Counted from the first letter of the stretch, positions 53,306 to 62,674 are shown. The stretch: 64,000 bases of DNA from Spirochaetota bacterium (GCA_017302015.1 JAFLEE010000004.1:62001-126000), one strand, 5' to 3'. The notes: a model not told the origin generated them from the letters alone. A program made the numbers and translations.

Positions 53306-53956
53306 CTAGCCGTGGCCCCGTTCGAGGCTCTGGCGCTTATTGGCCACGGTGCGGCTCATCTGGTAGAGGTTGGCGACCTTGATCTGCTTCCCCATGACCG
53401 TGAGGCGGCCCGCCTTCTCGAGGTTGGCCAGGCTCTTGGCGCCGTCGCTCTGGGCCAGGCCGCACCAGTTGGAGACTTCCGGCGCGTCGATGTCGAAGAC
53501 GTACTCGCGGGTGGCCTCGACGTCGAGGTTCTTCTTTTCGGCGAGCATGATGAAGACGTCCATGATGCGGGCCTCGGCGTCGGGCAGGGCGATGATCTTG
53601 ATCTTGCGCTTCTGGTCGCTGATGCGCTGGGCGAAGATGCGAAGGAGCTTCAGGGCGATGGCGGGCTGGGCGGTGACGAGCTGGTTGAAGCTGTCCTTGT
53701 CGAGCTCAAGCATGCGGGCGTCTTCTTCGATGATCGCCGTGGCCGAGCGGGGGGCCGACTCGAGGATGGACATCTCGCCGAAGATCTCGCCGGTGGGGAG
53801 CACCGCGAGGGTCTTCTCCTTGTTCGAGACGATCTTGGTGATGCGCACGCTGCCGCTCTGGATGAAGAAAAGGGTGTGGCCCGGCTCGTTCTCGCAGAAG
53901 ACGATCTGGCCGCGCTTCTTGACGACGCCGAATTTCTCGAACATGGGGTCGGCCAT
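53306..53956 (-). CDS. Crp/Fnr-like cyclic-nucleotide-domain protein with C-terminal winged helix
   Basis: A 216-residue protein. The cNMP-binding beta-roll (about 10-125) has [15 protein letters not shown] and the phosphate cassette [20 protein letters not shown], so nucleotide binding is likely. A dimer helix and a winged-helix-like end ([30 protein letters not shown]) follow. DNA binding is likely but the recognition helix is divergent. It is 4 nt downstream of the cNMP-TPR gene and 5 nt upstream of prfA. Confidence 0.85.
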   Translation of the reverse strand: MADPMFEKFGVVKKRGQIVFCENEPGHTLFFIQSGSVRITKIVSNKEKTLAVLPTGEIFGEMSILESAPRSATAIIEEDARMLELDKDSFNQLVTAQPAIALKLLRIFAQRISDQKRKIKIIALPDAEARIMDVFIMLAEKKNLDVEATREYVFDIDAPEVSNWCGLAQSDGAKSLANLEKAGRLTVMGKQIKVANLYQMSRTVANKRQSLERGHG

Positions 53957-53960
53957 GGTC

Positions 53961-55088
53961 TTACCCCTCCATCTCGGCCAGGCGCTCGCTGGCCTTGGCC
54001 TTGAGGTCTTCGTCGGTGGCCGACGCGGCGATCTTGCCGTAGACGGCCTTGGCGTGGTCGAGCTGGTCTTGCGCCCGGTAGCATTCGCCGATGCAGACCA
54101 TGGCGTGCCAGGTCCAGCGGGATCCCTTGTAATTCTTCACGAATTCCTTGGCCAGCGAGGTGCAGGCCTCGTAATCCTTCAGGTAGAACTTCAGCCGCGC
54201 GCGGGCGAGGAAGAGCTTCTCGAAGAGGGAGCCCGCCGGGGTCTGGCCCTTGAGGGCGTCGACGACCCGGGCGATGGCGGCGTCGGCCTTGGCCCACTCT
54301 TTCTTGGCGAAGATGAAGGCGATCTCGCCCCAGGCCTTGTGGATGGTCTGGTCGCCCTTCTCCACGTCGTAGCTTTCCTTGGTCTCGAAGAGTTGGAAGG
54401 AGGCCGGGGCGGGCTTGGAGGGCGGCGGTTCGTCCATCGGGGTCTCGCCGGAATCATCGGCGTAGGCCGGGGCGCTCTCGGTCTCGGGGGCTTCGGCCTC
54501 CGCGGCGGCCGGGGCCTCGCCGGATTCCTCTTCCCCGCGGTTCTCGAGCACCTGGCGGATGGTCTCGAGTTGGTCCTTGGCCTCGGAGACCCCGGAGGCG
54601 TCGGCGTAGTGCTCCAGGTACTTCTCGAAGGCGTAGCGGGCGGGCTTGTACTGCTTGGAATTGAAATAATAATTGCCGATCGCGAGGAGGCGCGCGGCCG
54701 GGTCGTTGGATTCGGCGTCGCCGTCGGTGTGGAGGAAACTTTCGATCGAGGTGTGGATGCGGCGGAGCTCGTTGGAGAAGGCGCGCAGCATCTTGAAGAT
54801 GATGCTCAGGTTCTTCTTGATGACGTCCTCGAACTCTTTCGGGGTGAAGATGAAGACCACGGAATCGGCGTCGACCTGGATCGTCTCGTCGCGGGGCAGC
54901 ACGCCCAAGGCGGCCTTGATGCCGAAGAACTCGCCCACCACCAGGCGGCTGCGCTCGGGCTGCACGCTCTCGGGGGAGAGCTTGATGCGCGAGCACACGC
55001 CGGACTTGAGCAGGAAGGCGAAATTATTCTTCGCTTCCCCGTCGAAGTAGATGATGGAACCCTTTTTATAGGTGCGGGCTTGGGGCAT
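53961..55088 (-). CDS. Cyclic-nucleotide-domain protein with TPR-like tail
   Basis: A 375-residue protein: a cNMP-type beta-roll (about 1-115; NFAFLLKSGVCSRIKL, VVGEFFGIKAALGVLPRDETI), helical repeats (about 130-190; YYFNSKQYKPARYAFEKYLEHY), an acidic Pro/Ala linker (about 195-240) and further TPR-like helices (about 255-375). The phosphate cassette lacks the usual Arg-Ser-Ala, so it may not bind a nucleotide. It is paired with a Crp-like protein; both may form one signalling unit. Confidence 0.82.
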   Translation of the reverse strand: MPQARTYKKGSIIYFDGEAKNNFAFLLKSGVCSRIKLSPESVQPERSRLVVGEFFGIKAALGVLPRDETIQVDADSVVFIFTPKEFEDVIKKNLSIIFKMLRAFSNELRRIHTSIESFLHTDGDAESNDPAARLLAIGNYYFNSKQYKPARYAFEKYLEHYADASGVSEAKDQLETIRQVLENRGEEESGEAPAAAEAEAPETESAPAYADDSGETPMDEPPPSKPAPASFQLFETKESYDVEKGDQTIHKAWGEIAFIFAKKEWAKADAAIARVVDALKGQTPAGSLFEKLFLARARLKFYLKDYEACTSLAKEFVKNYKGSRWTWHAMVCIGECYRAQDQLDHAKAVYGKIAASATDEDLKAKASERLAEMEG

Positions 55089-55097
55089 CGCGGTACA

Positions 55098-56318
55098 TTA
55101 TACCCCGACCGGGAAGAAACGCCATGCCGGGGGGGCGCCCAGCGCGGCTTCTACGCGTTTTTTGAGGTCGAGGGGCTTGCCGGCGAGCCAATATTTCTCG
55201 CCGTGGATCGAAACTTTCTGCCCCGGAACGCCGGAATTCTTCACCAGGGCCGAGTAGCGCTCCTTGGCCAGGAGGGGCTTCCCTTGGGCGACGACGAGGT
55301 GCAGGTCGTTGACATGGGCCTCCACGAGGGAGGTCCAGCCATCCGCGTTTTTTTTCCGGGCCACGACCGTGATGTCGGCCGGGGCGCCCTTGGCGAGCCG
55401 TCCGGCGAGCTTGGCGAGGCCGAAGGCCTTGGCCGGCGCGGTGGTGACCATGCCGACGAGTTCCCGGGCGTCGAGGCCCTTTTTCCAATCGAATCGGGCC
55501 AGATCACGGGCCGATTTCAATTCTTCGAGGAGCGCCTGGCCGCCGGCCAAGGGCGCATCGCTTCCCAGGGAGACCGAGACCCCCTTCTTGAGGAAGGCGG
55601 GAACATCGGCCGTGCGGCCGTAGAGGAATTTCTCGCTGGAGGGGCAGAAGACGAGGTGGCTCGAGCTATGGCCGCATTGCTCGATGTTCTTGGGCCCGCA
55701 ACCCACGCCGTGGAGGAGGACGGTGCGTTTTCCCAACGCCTTGCGGCGGTGGAGATAGTCCACGTCTTGGGTGACTTCCTTGGCCGTGCCCTCCTCGACG
55801 GGCACCACGAAGGGCGCTTTTTCGTCCGCGGCCTTCTTCCACAGGCGGCTGAAATCGTCGCCTTCCAGGGGCATGGCGGGGAAGAAGGCGTGGCCCCTCA
55901 CGAAATGCTCGATGATGCGGATGGGGCGCCAATCGGGGGCCAAGAGGGAGGCGACCTTCCAATCGGGGTCGAAGACCGTGGTGACCCCCGAGAGGATCTG
56001 GCGGTAGAGGCCGAGGAGAATTCGGTCTTCGGGGCTTAATTTCTGCAGTTCATCCCACGCCCGGCTCCCCTTCAGTTCTTCTTCCCAAGCTTGGCGGGAG
56101 GCGTAGGGGCCCCTCCCGAATCGGGGCAAAACGGAGCCCAGCAAGCTATCGCAGGCGTTGATCAGCCCGGGGAAGACGACCCCATCGGGGATTTCCACCT
56201 GGAGGCCCAGGGATCTGGCGGGGGCGGGGTCCATCTTCTCCCCCTGTACGGCCAGAAGGCCTTGGGCGGGAGCTTGGCTTCCGTCCATCAAGAGGGCACC
56301 GGTGAGGGTGAATGGCAT
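55098..56318 (-). CDS. Amidohydrolase-superfamily protein lacking the N-terminal HxH motif
   Basis: A 406-residue protein. The barrel is of amidohydrolase type: strand-end motif VVFPGLINACDSLLG (about 50-64), where family members read PGxxxxHxH, so both metal His are missing. Later features persist: VLLHGVGCGP, SLGSDAPLAGG and the C-terminal GAPADITVVARKKN strand. It may be a non-metal or inactive derivative. ATG 56318 (MPFTLTGALLMDG) gives the usual first beta strand; ATG 56345 would add 9 residues. Neither has a good ribosome-binding site. Confidence 0.8.
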   Translation of the reverse strand: MPFTLTGALLMDGSQAPAQGLLAVQGEKMDPAPARSLGLQVEIPDGVVFPGLINACDSLLGSVLPRFGRGPYASRQAWEEELKGSRAWDELQKLSPEDRILLGLYRQILSGVTTVFDPDWKVASLLAPDWRPIRIIEHFVRGHAFFPAMPLEGDDFSRLWKKAADEKAPFVVPVEEGTAKEVTQDVDYLHRRKALGKRTVLLHGVGCGPKNIEQCGHSSSHLVFCPSSEKFLYGRTADVPAFLKKGVSVSLGSDAPLAGGQALLEELKSARDLARFDWKKGLDARELVGMVTTAPAKAFGLAKLAGRLAKGAPADITVVARKKNADGWTSLVEAHVNDLHLVVAQGKPLLAKERYSALVKNSGVPGQKVSIHGEKYWLAGKPLDLKKRVEAALGAPPAWRFFPVGV

Positions 56319-56406
56319 GGGGGGGCGGTGTACCTTACTTATCATTATCGTGCGTTTAGGGGGGAAGGTTTAGGCCCGATTTTGGCCGGGAGGGAATCCA
56401 GACTCC

Positions 56407-56431
56407 CCGCCTCGCGCGGTCCCCGAGGCGG
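56407..56431 (-). terminator. Hairpin just after the comEC stop
   Basis: CCGCCTCG (56407-56414) and CGAGGCGG (56424-56431), loop 9 nt, starting 3 nt after the comEC stop. There is no T-run, so it is a weak terminator or an mRNA-stabilising stem. Confidence 0.35.
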
Positions 56432-56434
56432 AAA

Positions 56435-57985
56435 TCAGTCGAATTCGCCTGGTTTCGCCACCGGGGGCAGGCGCCGCAGCCAGACCGTGAGCGCGACGAT
56501 CCCGGTGAAGAGCAGCAGCGCCGGCAGCAACCGGCCCTGGAGCGAGGTGGAGAAGAAGGAGAAATCCCTGCGCGTGAGGTGGATGGCCTGGTAGGTCGCA
56601 TGGTTGACCAGTTGGAGGGTGCTTCCGAGGGGGACGGAAAGCCAGGCCACCGGGCTCATCCACAGGAGGATCGAGTAGACGAGCGAGAGGGGCACCAGGA
56701 AGATGATGAGCGTGTTGTAGAACAGGGAGAAATAATTGACGTAGCCGAAATGGAAGGCCAGGAATGGCAGGGTGAAGAGTTGGGCCCCGGTGGAGACCGC
56801 TAGATAGACGGAGATGGGGTGCGTCCACCCCCGGATCTTCGCCACATCGAGGGCGAGGCCCATGCCGAGGACGGCGGCGAAGCTGAGTTGGAAGGAGACG
56901 GCGAGGAGTTGGTTGGGGTCGATCCAGGCGATGGCGAGGAACGAAAAGGCGAGGACGGTCGCGCCCTCCACCGCGCGGCCGGCCCGCGCGAGCGCCCAGA
57001 GGGCGGCGGCCATGAGCCAGGTGCGCACGATGGAGACCTGGAACATGGTGAGGAAGAGGTAGGGCGGGAACACGCCGAAGAGCAGCAGCCCCATCGACCA
57101 GGCCCGGGAGAGGCCGAAAAAACGGAACAGGGCGTAGAACATGGCGGCGAGGATCACCGCGTGGCTGCCCGAGACGGCCAGCACGTGGAGCGTGCCCGTT
57201 CGGCGGAAATCGTCGACGATCTCTTCGGGGAGTTCGCTCTTGATGCCGGTGACGAGGCCGAAGGAGAGCGCGGAGGCCGGGGAACCGATGTAGCGGTCGA
57301 ACTTTTCCTTCATGCCCGTGGTGATGCGCTCATGGAGCGCCCGGGAAAAAACGGGGGAAGCCCAGGCGGGCAGGGCGCCACCCTGGCGCTCCACGAACGC
57401 GAGGGCATTCGTGGCTCGCAGCGATACCCGGAACGCGACGTCGTTCTCCACGAGCCAGGAGCGGTAGCCGCCCTGGGGCAGATCGAGGACCGAAGCGATA
57501 TTCCCGGTCAGTCGCACCCGGTCGCCGATGCGGAGGCCTTCGGGCTTCTGGTCGATCTCCACCTGGGCCTGCCAGGGCTCGGCCCGCCAAGCGCCGCCCG
57601 TCTCATCGGCGAGGCGCAGGCGGAAACGGAAATGCCCCCGGCGGGGCGGTTCCACCTGCTGGACCCACCCGCAAACCTGGTTCGTTCCGGCGGGCCAGCG
57701 GGATTTCAGGATGGCTTCCCGGTCGACGGCCCGCCCCGGGACGAAGGCGAGGCCGATGGCGAAGACGAGGGCGCCGCCGAGGAGGCGCCACTTCCACGTC
57801 CGTTTCTTCCATAGGAGAAGCGCGGGGAGGACCAGCAGGATGGGGAAGAGGGCCATCGGGAACGGGACCGGCAGCCGGAACCCGCGGCTGAAGGCGAAGG
57901 CGCCCGCGGCGAGCCCGAGGGCGGCGGGGAGATAGAACGAAAGGAGGGAATGGAGCCGCCGCGGCCCCGGCGCGTTTAGGGCCAC
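56435..57985 (-). CDS. comEC: ComEC/Rec2-type DNA uptake channel, short form
   Basis: A 516-residue polytopic membrane protein. The N-terminus has two or three spans and a DUF4131-like beta domain (about 60-200; IGDRVRLTGNIASVLDLPQGG). The competence core follows (about 215-480; GSHAVILAAMFYALFRFFGLS, QLLAVSFQLSFAAVLGMGLA). The C-terminal metallo-beta-lactamase domain of full-length ComEC is missing, as in many bacteria. It would carry single-stranded DNA across the inner membrane during natural transformation. No other com genes are nearby. Confidence 0.92.
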   Translation of the reverse strand: MALNAPGPRRLHSLLSFYLPAALGLAAGAFAFSRGFRLPVPFPMALFPILLVLPALLLWKKRTWKWRLLGGALVFAIGLAFVPGRAVDREAILKSRWPAGTNQVCGWVQQVEPPRRGHFRFRLRLADETGGAWRAEPWQAQVEIDQKPEGLRIGDRVRLTGNIASVLDLPQGGYRSWLVENDVAFRVSLRATNALAFVERQGGALPAWASPVFSRALHERITTGMKEKFDRYIGSPASALSFGLVTGIKSELPEEIVDDFRRTGTLHVLAVSGSHAVILAAMFYALFRFFGLSRAWSMGLLLFGVFPPYLFLTMFQVSIVRTWLMAAALWALARAGRAVEGATVLAFSFLAIAWIDPNQLLAVSFQLSFAAVLGMGLALDVAKIRGWTHPISVYLAVSTGAQLFTLPFLAFHFGYVNYFSLFYNTLIIFLVPLSLVYSILLWMSPVAWLSVPLGSTLQLVNHATYQAIHLTRRDFSFFSTSLQGRLLPALLLFTGIVALTVWLRRLPPVAKPGEFD

Positions 57986-58007
57986 CGCGCCGCCGATCGG
58001 CGGGAAC

Positions 58008-58772
58008 TCATGAACGCCCCAATTCTCGGCCCCAACGCCGCAAGGTGGCGAAGAAGAACCAGGCGCCGAGCAACAGCACGGGCACCGCGATGAGGAGCTT
58101 GAGGCGCAGGAGGATATAGAAGGCGAACGCCGCCGCGGCGAGGGTCACGAGGTTCATGAGGCGCACCAGGCCAGGCGCCCACCCGGGATTGAGGCGGCCG
58201 ATGACGAAGCCGAGGAGGAACGCGGGCACCACCCCCGCGAAGGACCAGGAGGCGAAGAGCCCCCCGAGGATGGCGGCGAGGACGGCGGTGAGCCGGCTGG
58301 AGATCTGGCTCATGCGGTGGATGCGGTGGAACTCGCGGTACATCCGCTCCGTCTCTTCTTGGCTGGGGGTGCGCCAGCTCCAGGTGAAGCCGAAATCGTC
58401 GGCCTGGGTTCCCCAGGCGCCTTGGGCGGCGGGGGATTCCCCGGCGAAGCGCCCCGCCCGGGCGGCGGCCAATCGCTCGGCGTAGGGCCGGCTCTTGGAA
58501 GGGTCCTTTAGCGCCTGGAACGCTTCGCTGACCAGCAGGAACATGTCTTTCCCCTGGGGATTCACGTCGGGGTGGTACTTGAGGGACAATTTCTTGTAGG
58601 CCGATTTCAGCGCGCCCTCGTCGGCCCCGGGGGCGACGCCGAGGATCATGTAGTAGTCGTAGAAGGGGCGGATATCGGCGGCGCCGCAACGGCTGCAGGC
58701 GGCCACGGGAGTTTGGAAGAGGGTGCCGCAACGGCCGCAAATATGGCCGACGCGGAACTCGGGGGGGATCAT
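58008..58772 (-). CDS. Zinc-ribbon/J-domain membrane protein
   Basis: A 254-residue protein. An N-terminal zinc ribbon (CGRCGTLF and CSRCGAAD, about residues 12-35) precedes a J domain (about 39-100) with the HPD tripeptide in LSLKYHPDVNPQG, needed to stimulate DnaK. A Gly/Ala linker and three hydrophobic segments (about 160-190, 200-215, 222-242) follow. It may recruit Hsp70 to the inner membrane. It is the first gene of the leftward run and diverges from the 58.9 kb gene. Confidence 0.87.
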   Translation of the reverse strand: MIPPEFRVGHICGRCGTLFQTPVAACSRCGAADIRPFYDYYMILGVAPGADEGALKSAYKKLSLKYHPDVNPQGKDMFLLVSEAFQALKDPSKSRPYAERLAAARAGRFAGESPAAQGAWGTQADDFGFTWSWRTPSQEETERMYREFHRIHRMSQISSRLTAVLAAILGGLFASWSFAGVVPAFLLGFVIGRLNPGWAPGLVRLMNLVTLAAAAFAFYILLRLKLLIAVPVLLLGAWFFFATLRRWGRELGRS

Positions 58773-58920
58773 CCCCGGATTGTACTACGAGGCGGACTTG
58801 GGGGAGGGCTTTCCCCCGGCGGGCGTCCCGTTTGATTTGCGCGCTCCGCCCCTTCCGGGAAGGGCGCTTCCCAAAAGCCCTCATCCCGGGGGCGCGGCAT
58901 TATATGATTTGGCTCCCGAC

Positions 58921-60369
58921 ATGTCCCCCCGTTCCTCCTTCCTCACCTGCCTCGTTTGGGGAAGCCTGCTGGCCCCGCGCTTCCTGGCGGCCCAGGAAAT
59001 CTACGTGCCGCCCTTCGACGGCGAAGCGAAAGACGGGAAGGCGAACACCGAACTCTCCCTGGCCCTCGGCCAATTCACCGCCGAGGGGCTCGCCGCCGCG
59101 GGCTACGAGACCCACGGGGCCGAGGGGCTGAAGTTCACCCTGCAATCCCTCGGCTGCGATTTCACCACGGGCTACCGCAAGAAGAGCTGGGCGGCCGAAC
59201 TCCTTCCCGCCCTGCGCAGCTTCGCCCCGGGCGCATGGCTGCTGACGGGGTCTTTCCGCCTCGAAGGCGACCGGCTCATCGTCGTGAGCGAATTGCGCGA
59301 CGCGGCCGAGGGAGGCCGCCGCGCGGTCTTCACCAATACCGCCGAGTATCCCGGGGAACTCCTCGATCTGGTGGGGGATCTCAGCCAAGCCGTCGGCGTA
59401 GCGCTGCACCCCGGGCGTCCGGGCCCGAAGGAAGTCTGCCCCGCCGCGTTCCGTCAACCCGACCGGTACGCGGCGGTCCTCAAGACCGTGGAAGCCACCC
59501 GGGATCGGCTCGCCGACCGGCTCGAGGGCAGCAACGGGGCCTTGGCCGACGCGGGCAAAGCCCTTTCCAGCGATGGGCTCTTCCTCCCGGCCATCCGTCT
59601 CGAGCTCGACCTCGTGGCCGAGCGCAGCCGGCTGCGCGAGCGAGATGGTTTTGAGGATCCGGTATCGAACCTCGAGGGGATCTTCGCCCGGGGGCTCGAG
59701 GCCCTCAAGGCCGCCCCCGGCCACCCCGGCCTAAACCGCGGCATGGCCTCCATCGCCATGGGCCTCGACCTCCCCGATGTGGCGTGGAATTTCCTCTCCG
59801 CGGCCGAGCGCCGGGAGCGCGACGCGGGCTACGAGCGCCTCTTCATCCGCTTCGCGCGCCTCTACCCCCAGCGCTTCGGCGGCGCCGAGGCCCTCTGGAG
59901 ACTCGAGAGCGATTCCCAGAAGCGCATCGCGAAATCCGGCGAGAAGGACCTGTGGTATTGGCTCGACCAGGCGCGCCTGCACCGCCTCGAGGGCTCGCGA
60001 AACGCCAAGGCGGGCCTGGGCAAATCGGCCAAGCGCTCCTACGTGAACGCCTACACGGCCCTCAAGGCCGCCCTCGGCCTCGCCAGCGAGAATCCCTGGG
60101 TGTTCATGGGCCTCACCGAGTACTACCTCGACCCCGACAATAATAATAGCGGCGTCTCCAAGCTCAAGGCCCTCGACGTCATCCAGAACGCCATCCGCTT
60201 CTCCTACGAGCGCATCCCCGCCGTGCTCTACCTCGCCGCCAAGGCCTACTTGGCCAACGGGGAGCGCAGCCGCGCCTTCTGGGCCCTCGACAAGGCCCTC
60301 GCCCTCTCGAAGCGCGCCGATTACCAGGCGGCCCTGGAGCAATTCAAGAAAACAGGAACCCTGCCATGA
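58921..60369 (+). CDS. Exported protein with helical repeats
   Basis: A 482-residue protein with a signal peptide (about 1-24, cleaved near LAAQEIYV). The first 140 residues resemble periplasmic FlgO/CsgG-type alpha/beta domains (EIYVPPFDGEAKDG, GAWLLTGSFRLEGDRLIVVS), which is tentative. The rest is TPR-like. ATG 58921 lies 12 nt after TATGAT (58903-58908), without a Shine-Dalgarno. The stop overlaps the ppnN start (ATGA). Confidence 0.7.
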   Translation: MSPRSSFLTCLVWGSLLAPRFLAAQEIYVPPFDGEAKDGKANTELSLALGQFTAEGLAAAGYETHGAEGLKFTLQSLGCDFTTGYRKKSWAAELLPALRSFAPGAWLLTGSFRLEGDRLIVVSELRDAAEGGRRAVFTNTAEYPGELLDLVGDLSQAVGVALHPGRPGPKEVCPAAFRQPDRYAAVLKTVEATRDRLADRLEGSNGALADAGKALSSDGLFLPAIRLELDLVAERSRLRERDGFEDPVSNLEGIFARGLEALKAAPGHPGLNRGMASIAMGLDLPDVAWNFLSAAERRERDAGYERLFIRFARLYPQRFGGAEALWRLESDSQKRIAKSGEKDLWYWLDQARLHRLEGSRNAKAGLGKSAKRSYVNAYTALKAALGLASENPWVFMGLTEYYLDPDNNNSGVSKLKALDVIQNAIRFSYERIPAVLYLAAKAYLANGERSRAFWALDKALALSKRADYQAALEQFKKTGTLP

Positions 60370-61745
60370 GCTTCAGCAACGTCGAGTTCGACCTGGACGA
60401 CCATTTCCCGCCCCACCTCATCGCCGAGGCCGAGAAGGCGTTCCGCACCGAATACCGCGCCAAGCTGGTCCGCATCGTGGAGGGCATCCTCCTGGCGCGC
60501 CGCGGCGGCTACCTCGAGACCCACGACCCCAATTTCGACCTCGAACTCCGGGGCCGCCGTTCGACCCTGCGCGTGGTGATCAAGGGCGTCCCCGAGACCA
60601 AGCTCGTCAACGGGCGCCTCATCCGCCAGAAGGAACTCCAGATCATGGCGGGCATCCGCGACCTCCTCTTCTCGCGCCTGGTGCCGATGGAGGGGGCCTC
60701 GAGCGAGGCCATCACCGAGCACGTCTTCAATTTCGTGCGCAACGCCGGCCTCCTCACCCCGCTCGACTACGCGAACAACCCCTACGGACGCGTGATGATC
60801 CAGGGCGGCCACCACATCCCCCACGAAGAGTCGGTGCACCACAAGCGCCTGGGCTTCGGCATGGGGCTCCTCGGCCTCGAGGGGGTCACCGGGAGCGGCC
60901 CCGGCTCGATGGAAGACCCCTTCAAGGGCGCGCTGCGCGGCTCGACCATGATGCACCTGCCGCGCAAGTTCATCGGCATCACCGAAGACGGCATCATCTC
61001 GGGCGAGCCCTGCAACGATTATATCGACCACCTCATCGTCTTCCCCGACATCGAGAAGCGCCTCGAGGCCTTCGTGCGCATGAGCCGCGCCGGCCTCATG
61101 GTCCCCGGCGGCGTGGGCACCCTCGAGGAGATCCTCACCATCCTGTGGATCAAGACGCACCCGCGCAACCAGGGCCTGCATTTCCCGCTCTATTTCTGCC
61201 AGCCGGTGCAGAGCGGGGCCTATTTCAAGAGCATCCTCGAGTTCCTGGAGCTCTGCTTCGGGGTCGACTTCATCGAGGCGGGGCACCTGCGGTATTTCGT
61301 CAGCGACGGCCTGGCGAAGGACAAGACCGAACTCGACCCGCGCCGCGTGGCCTTCGAATTGTGGAACGAGATGGAGGAGAACGCCGAGCGCTCCAAGCGC
61401 GAAAGCGGCGGCGGCCCCGAGACCTGGGGCGCCCTGTGGAACTGGGACCTCTACTTCCCCGAAAGCCTCCAGAAGCCCCTGGCGATCACCCACCCGTTCG
61501 TCGAGTCGCTGCGCTTCGAGCGCGGCATGCCCATGGAGGACCTCTTCTTCTCGCTCCGCAGCCTCTGCTCCGCCCTCGTCGAGACCAACGTGCGCGACCG
61601 CACGCTCCTGGACCGCAAGGGCCCCTTCCGGGTGAAGGGCGATCCGACCATCCTCCAGGCGGTGGATGTGCTCTTCCAGGGCTTCGCCCGGGACAAGCGC
61701 ATGGGCTCGCGGGAATACCGCTGCCCGTACGTGATCGTGAAATAG
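60366..61745 (+). CDS. ppnN: LOG-family nucleotide 5'-monophosphate nucleosidase (PpnN/YgdH-like)
   Basis: A 459-residue cytoplasmic enzyme that cleaves purine and pyrimidine nucleoside monophosphates to base and ribose-5-phosphate; in E. coli PpnN it is controlled by (p)ppGpp. The signature PGGVGTLEEILTILW (about 245-259) is perfect. GSGPGSMEDPFKGA lies in the middle, and N- and C-terminal flanking domains match the PpnN length. Coupled to the upstream gene by a 4-nt overlap. Confidence 0.93.
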   Translation: MSFSNVEFDLDDHFPPHLIAEAEKAFRTEYRAKLVRIVEGILLARRGGYLETHDPNFDLELRGRRSTLRVVIKGVPETKLVNGRLIRQKELQIMAGIRDLLFSRLVPMEGASSEAITEHVFNFVRNAGLLTPLDYANNPYGRVMIQGGHHIPHEESVHHKRLGFGMGLLGLEGVTGSGPGSMEDPFKGALRGSTMMHLPRKFIGITEDGIISGEPCNDYIDHLIVFPDIEKRLEAFVRMSRAGLMVPGGVGTLEEILTILWIKTHPRNQGLHFPLYFCQPVQSGAYFKSILEFLELCFGVDFIEAGHLRYFVSDGLAKDKTELDPRRVAFELWNEMEENAERSKRESGGGPETWGALWNWDLYFPESLQKPLAITHPFVESLRFERGMPMEDLFFSLRSLCSALVETNVRDRTLLDRKGPFRVKGDPTILQAVDVLFQGFARDKRMGSREYRCPYVIVK

Positions 61746-61753
61746 CGCCGCCT

Positions 61754-62548
61754 TCAGCCGCGTTCCGCCCCGGCCCGCGCCTCCCGCGGCCGGTCGAGTT
61801 CCCCCTGGACCTGGAGCGCGCATTCGTGGAGCATCCGGAAGAGGCCCATGGCCCGCGCCTTGTCGGTGCGGGCGACGGGCGCGTAGCAACCCAGGGAGCC
61901 GATGATCTGGACGCCGCCGCTTAGGATCGGGACGGCGATGGCCATGAAGCCCCCCTGGCGGTCGACGCAGCCGCCTTCCCGGCGGATCTTGCGCAATTGG
62001 CGGCGAAGTTCCTCGGGGGACCCCTCGCACTCCGGCCAATGGGCCGCGGGGGGATAGCCGTTTAGGCCCAGGAACTCGCCCAATTGCTCCTCGGTGGACC
62101 AGGCCAGGAGCACCCGCGTGGTGCGCATCGGCCAGGGGTGGGCGTTGGCCGCCCAGTGGGGGTCGACGAGCCGGTCGTCCTTGGCCTGGCAGCGCAGGAG
62201 TTCAACCCGCCGGCCCCGCATGAGCGTCGCCAAGAGGAGGCTTTCGCCGAGTTCCTCCACGGCCTTACCGAGGATCGGGGAGGCGAGCTCCGCCAGGCGT
62301 TTCATGACCCCCTCGACGCGGAAGAGTCGGTTGCAGCGCTCGCCCTCTTCGTAACGCCCGTGTCCGACGCGGCGCGCATAGCCGCATTCTTCGAGGGTGC
62401 GCAGGAGGTTCCTCGCGGTCGCCGGGAGCAGGCGGGTCGCCCGGGCGATTTCGGAAAGGGTAAGGACGCCGTTTTCCGCCGTCTGCTCCATGAGGAGTTC
62501 GAGAATTCCCATGGCTTTTTTCACCGATTTCACGGTTTGATAGGCCAA
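61754..62548 (-). CDS. IclR-family regulator
   Basis: A 264-residue regulator: N-terminal winged helix-turn-helix (about 5-65; LTLSEIARATRLLPATARNLLRTL) and C-terminal IclR effector domain (about 80-250; VDRQGGFMAIAVPILSGG). The start is TTG (62548), supported by AAGGAG 6 nt before it. It is divergent from the GH10 gene, and shared palindromic sites lie between them, so it probably controls GH10. Confidence 0.92.
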   Translation of the reverse strand: MAYQTVKSVKKAMGILELLMEQTAENGVLTLSEIARATRLLPATARNLLRTLEECGYARRVGHGRYEEGERCNRLFRVEGVMKRLAELASPILGKAVEELGESLLLATLMRGRRVELLRCQAKDDRLVDPHWAANAHPWPMRTTRVLLAWSTEEQLGEFLGLNGYPPAAHWPECEGSPEELRRQLRKIRREGGCVDRQGGFMAIAVPILSGGVQIIGSLGCYAPVARTDKARAMGLFRMLHECALQVQGELDRPREARAGAERG

Positions 62549-62561
62549 GCTGTTCTCCTTA

Positions 62562-62580
62562 AATTCAGCAATACTGAATT
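62562..62580. promoter_or_regulatory. Candidate IclR operator 1
   Basis: AATTCAG (62562-62568), CAATA, CTGAATT (62574-62580): a perfect inverted repeat just upstream of the iclR-type start. Confidence 0.6.
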
Positions 62581-62658
62581 ATCAACGCATTTTCGTGGAA
62601 AGAACTAAGAATTTATCCTGAATTATTAGGAAATCATAGAAAAGAGCGGATCCATATC

Positions 62659-62674
62659 TATACTATTGCTGAAT
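62659..62674. promoter_or_regulatory. GH10 promoter -10 with candidate IclR operator 2
   Basis: TATACT (62659-62664) is a plausible -10 for GH10. TATTGCTGAAT (62664-62674) repeats 11 bases of operator 1 in reverse complement and overlaps the likely start of transcription. Confidence 0.5.
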
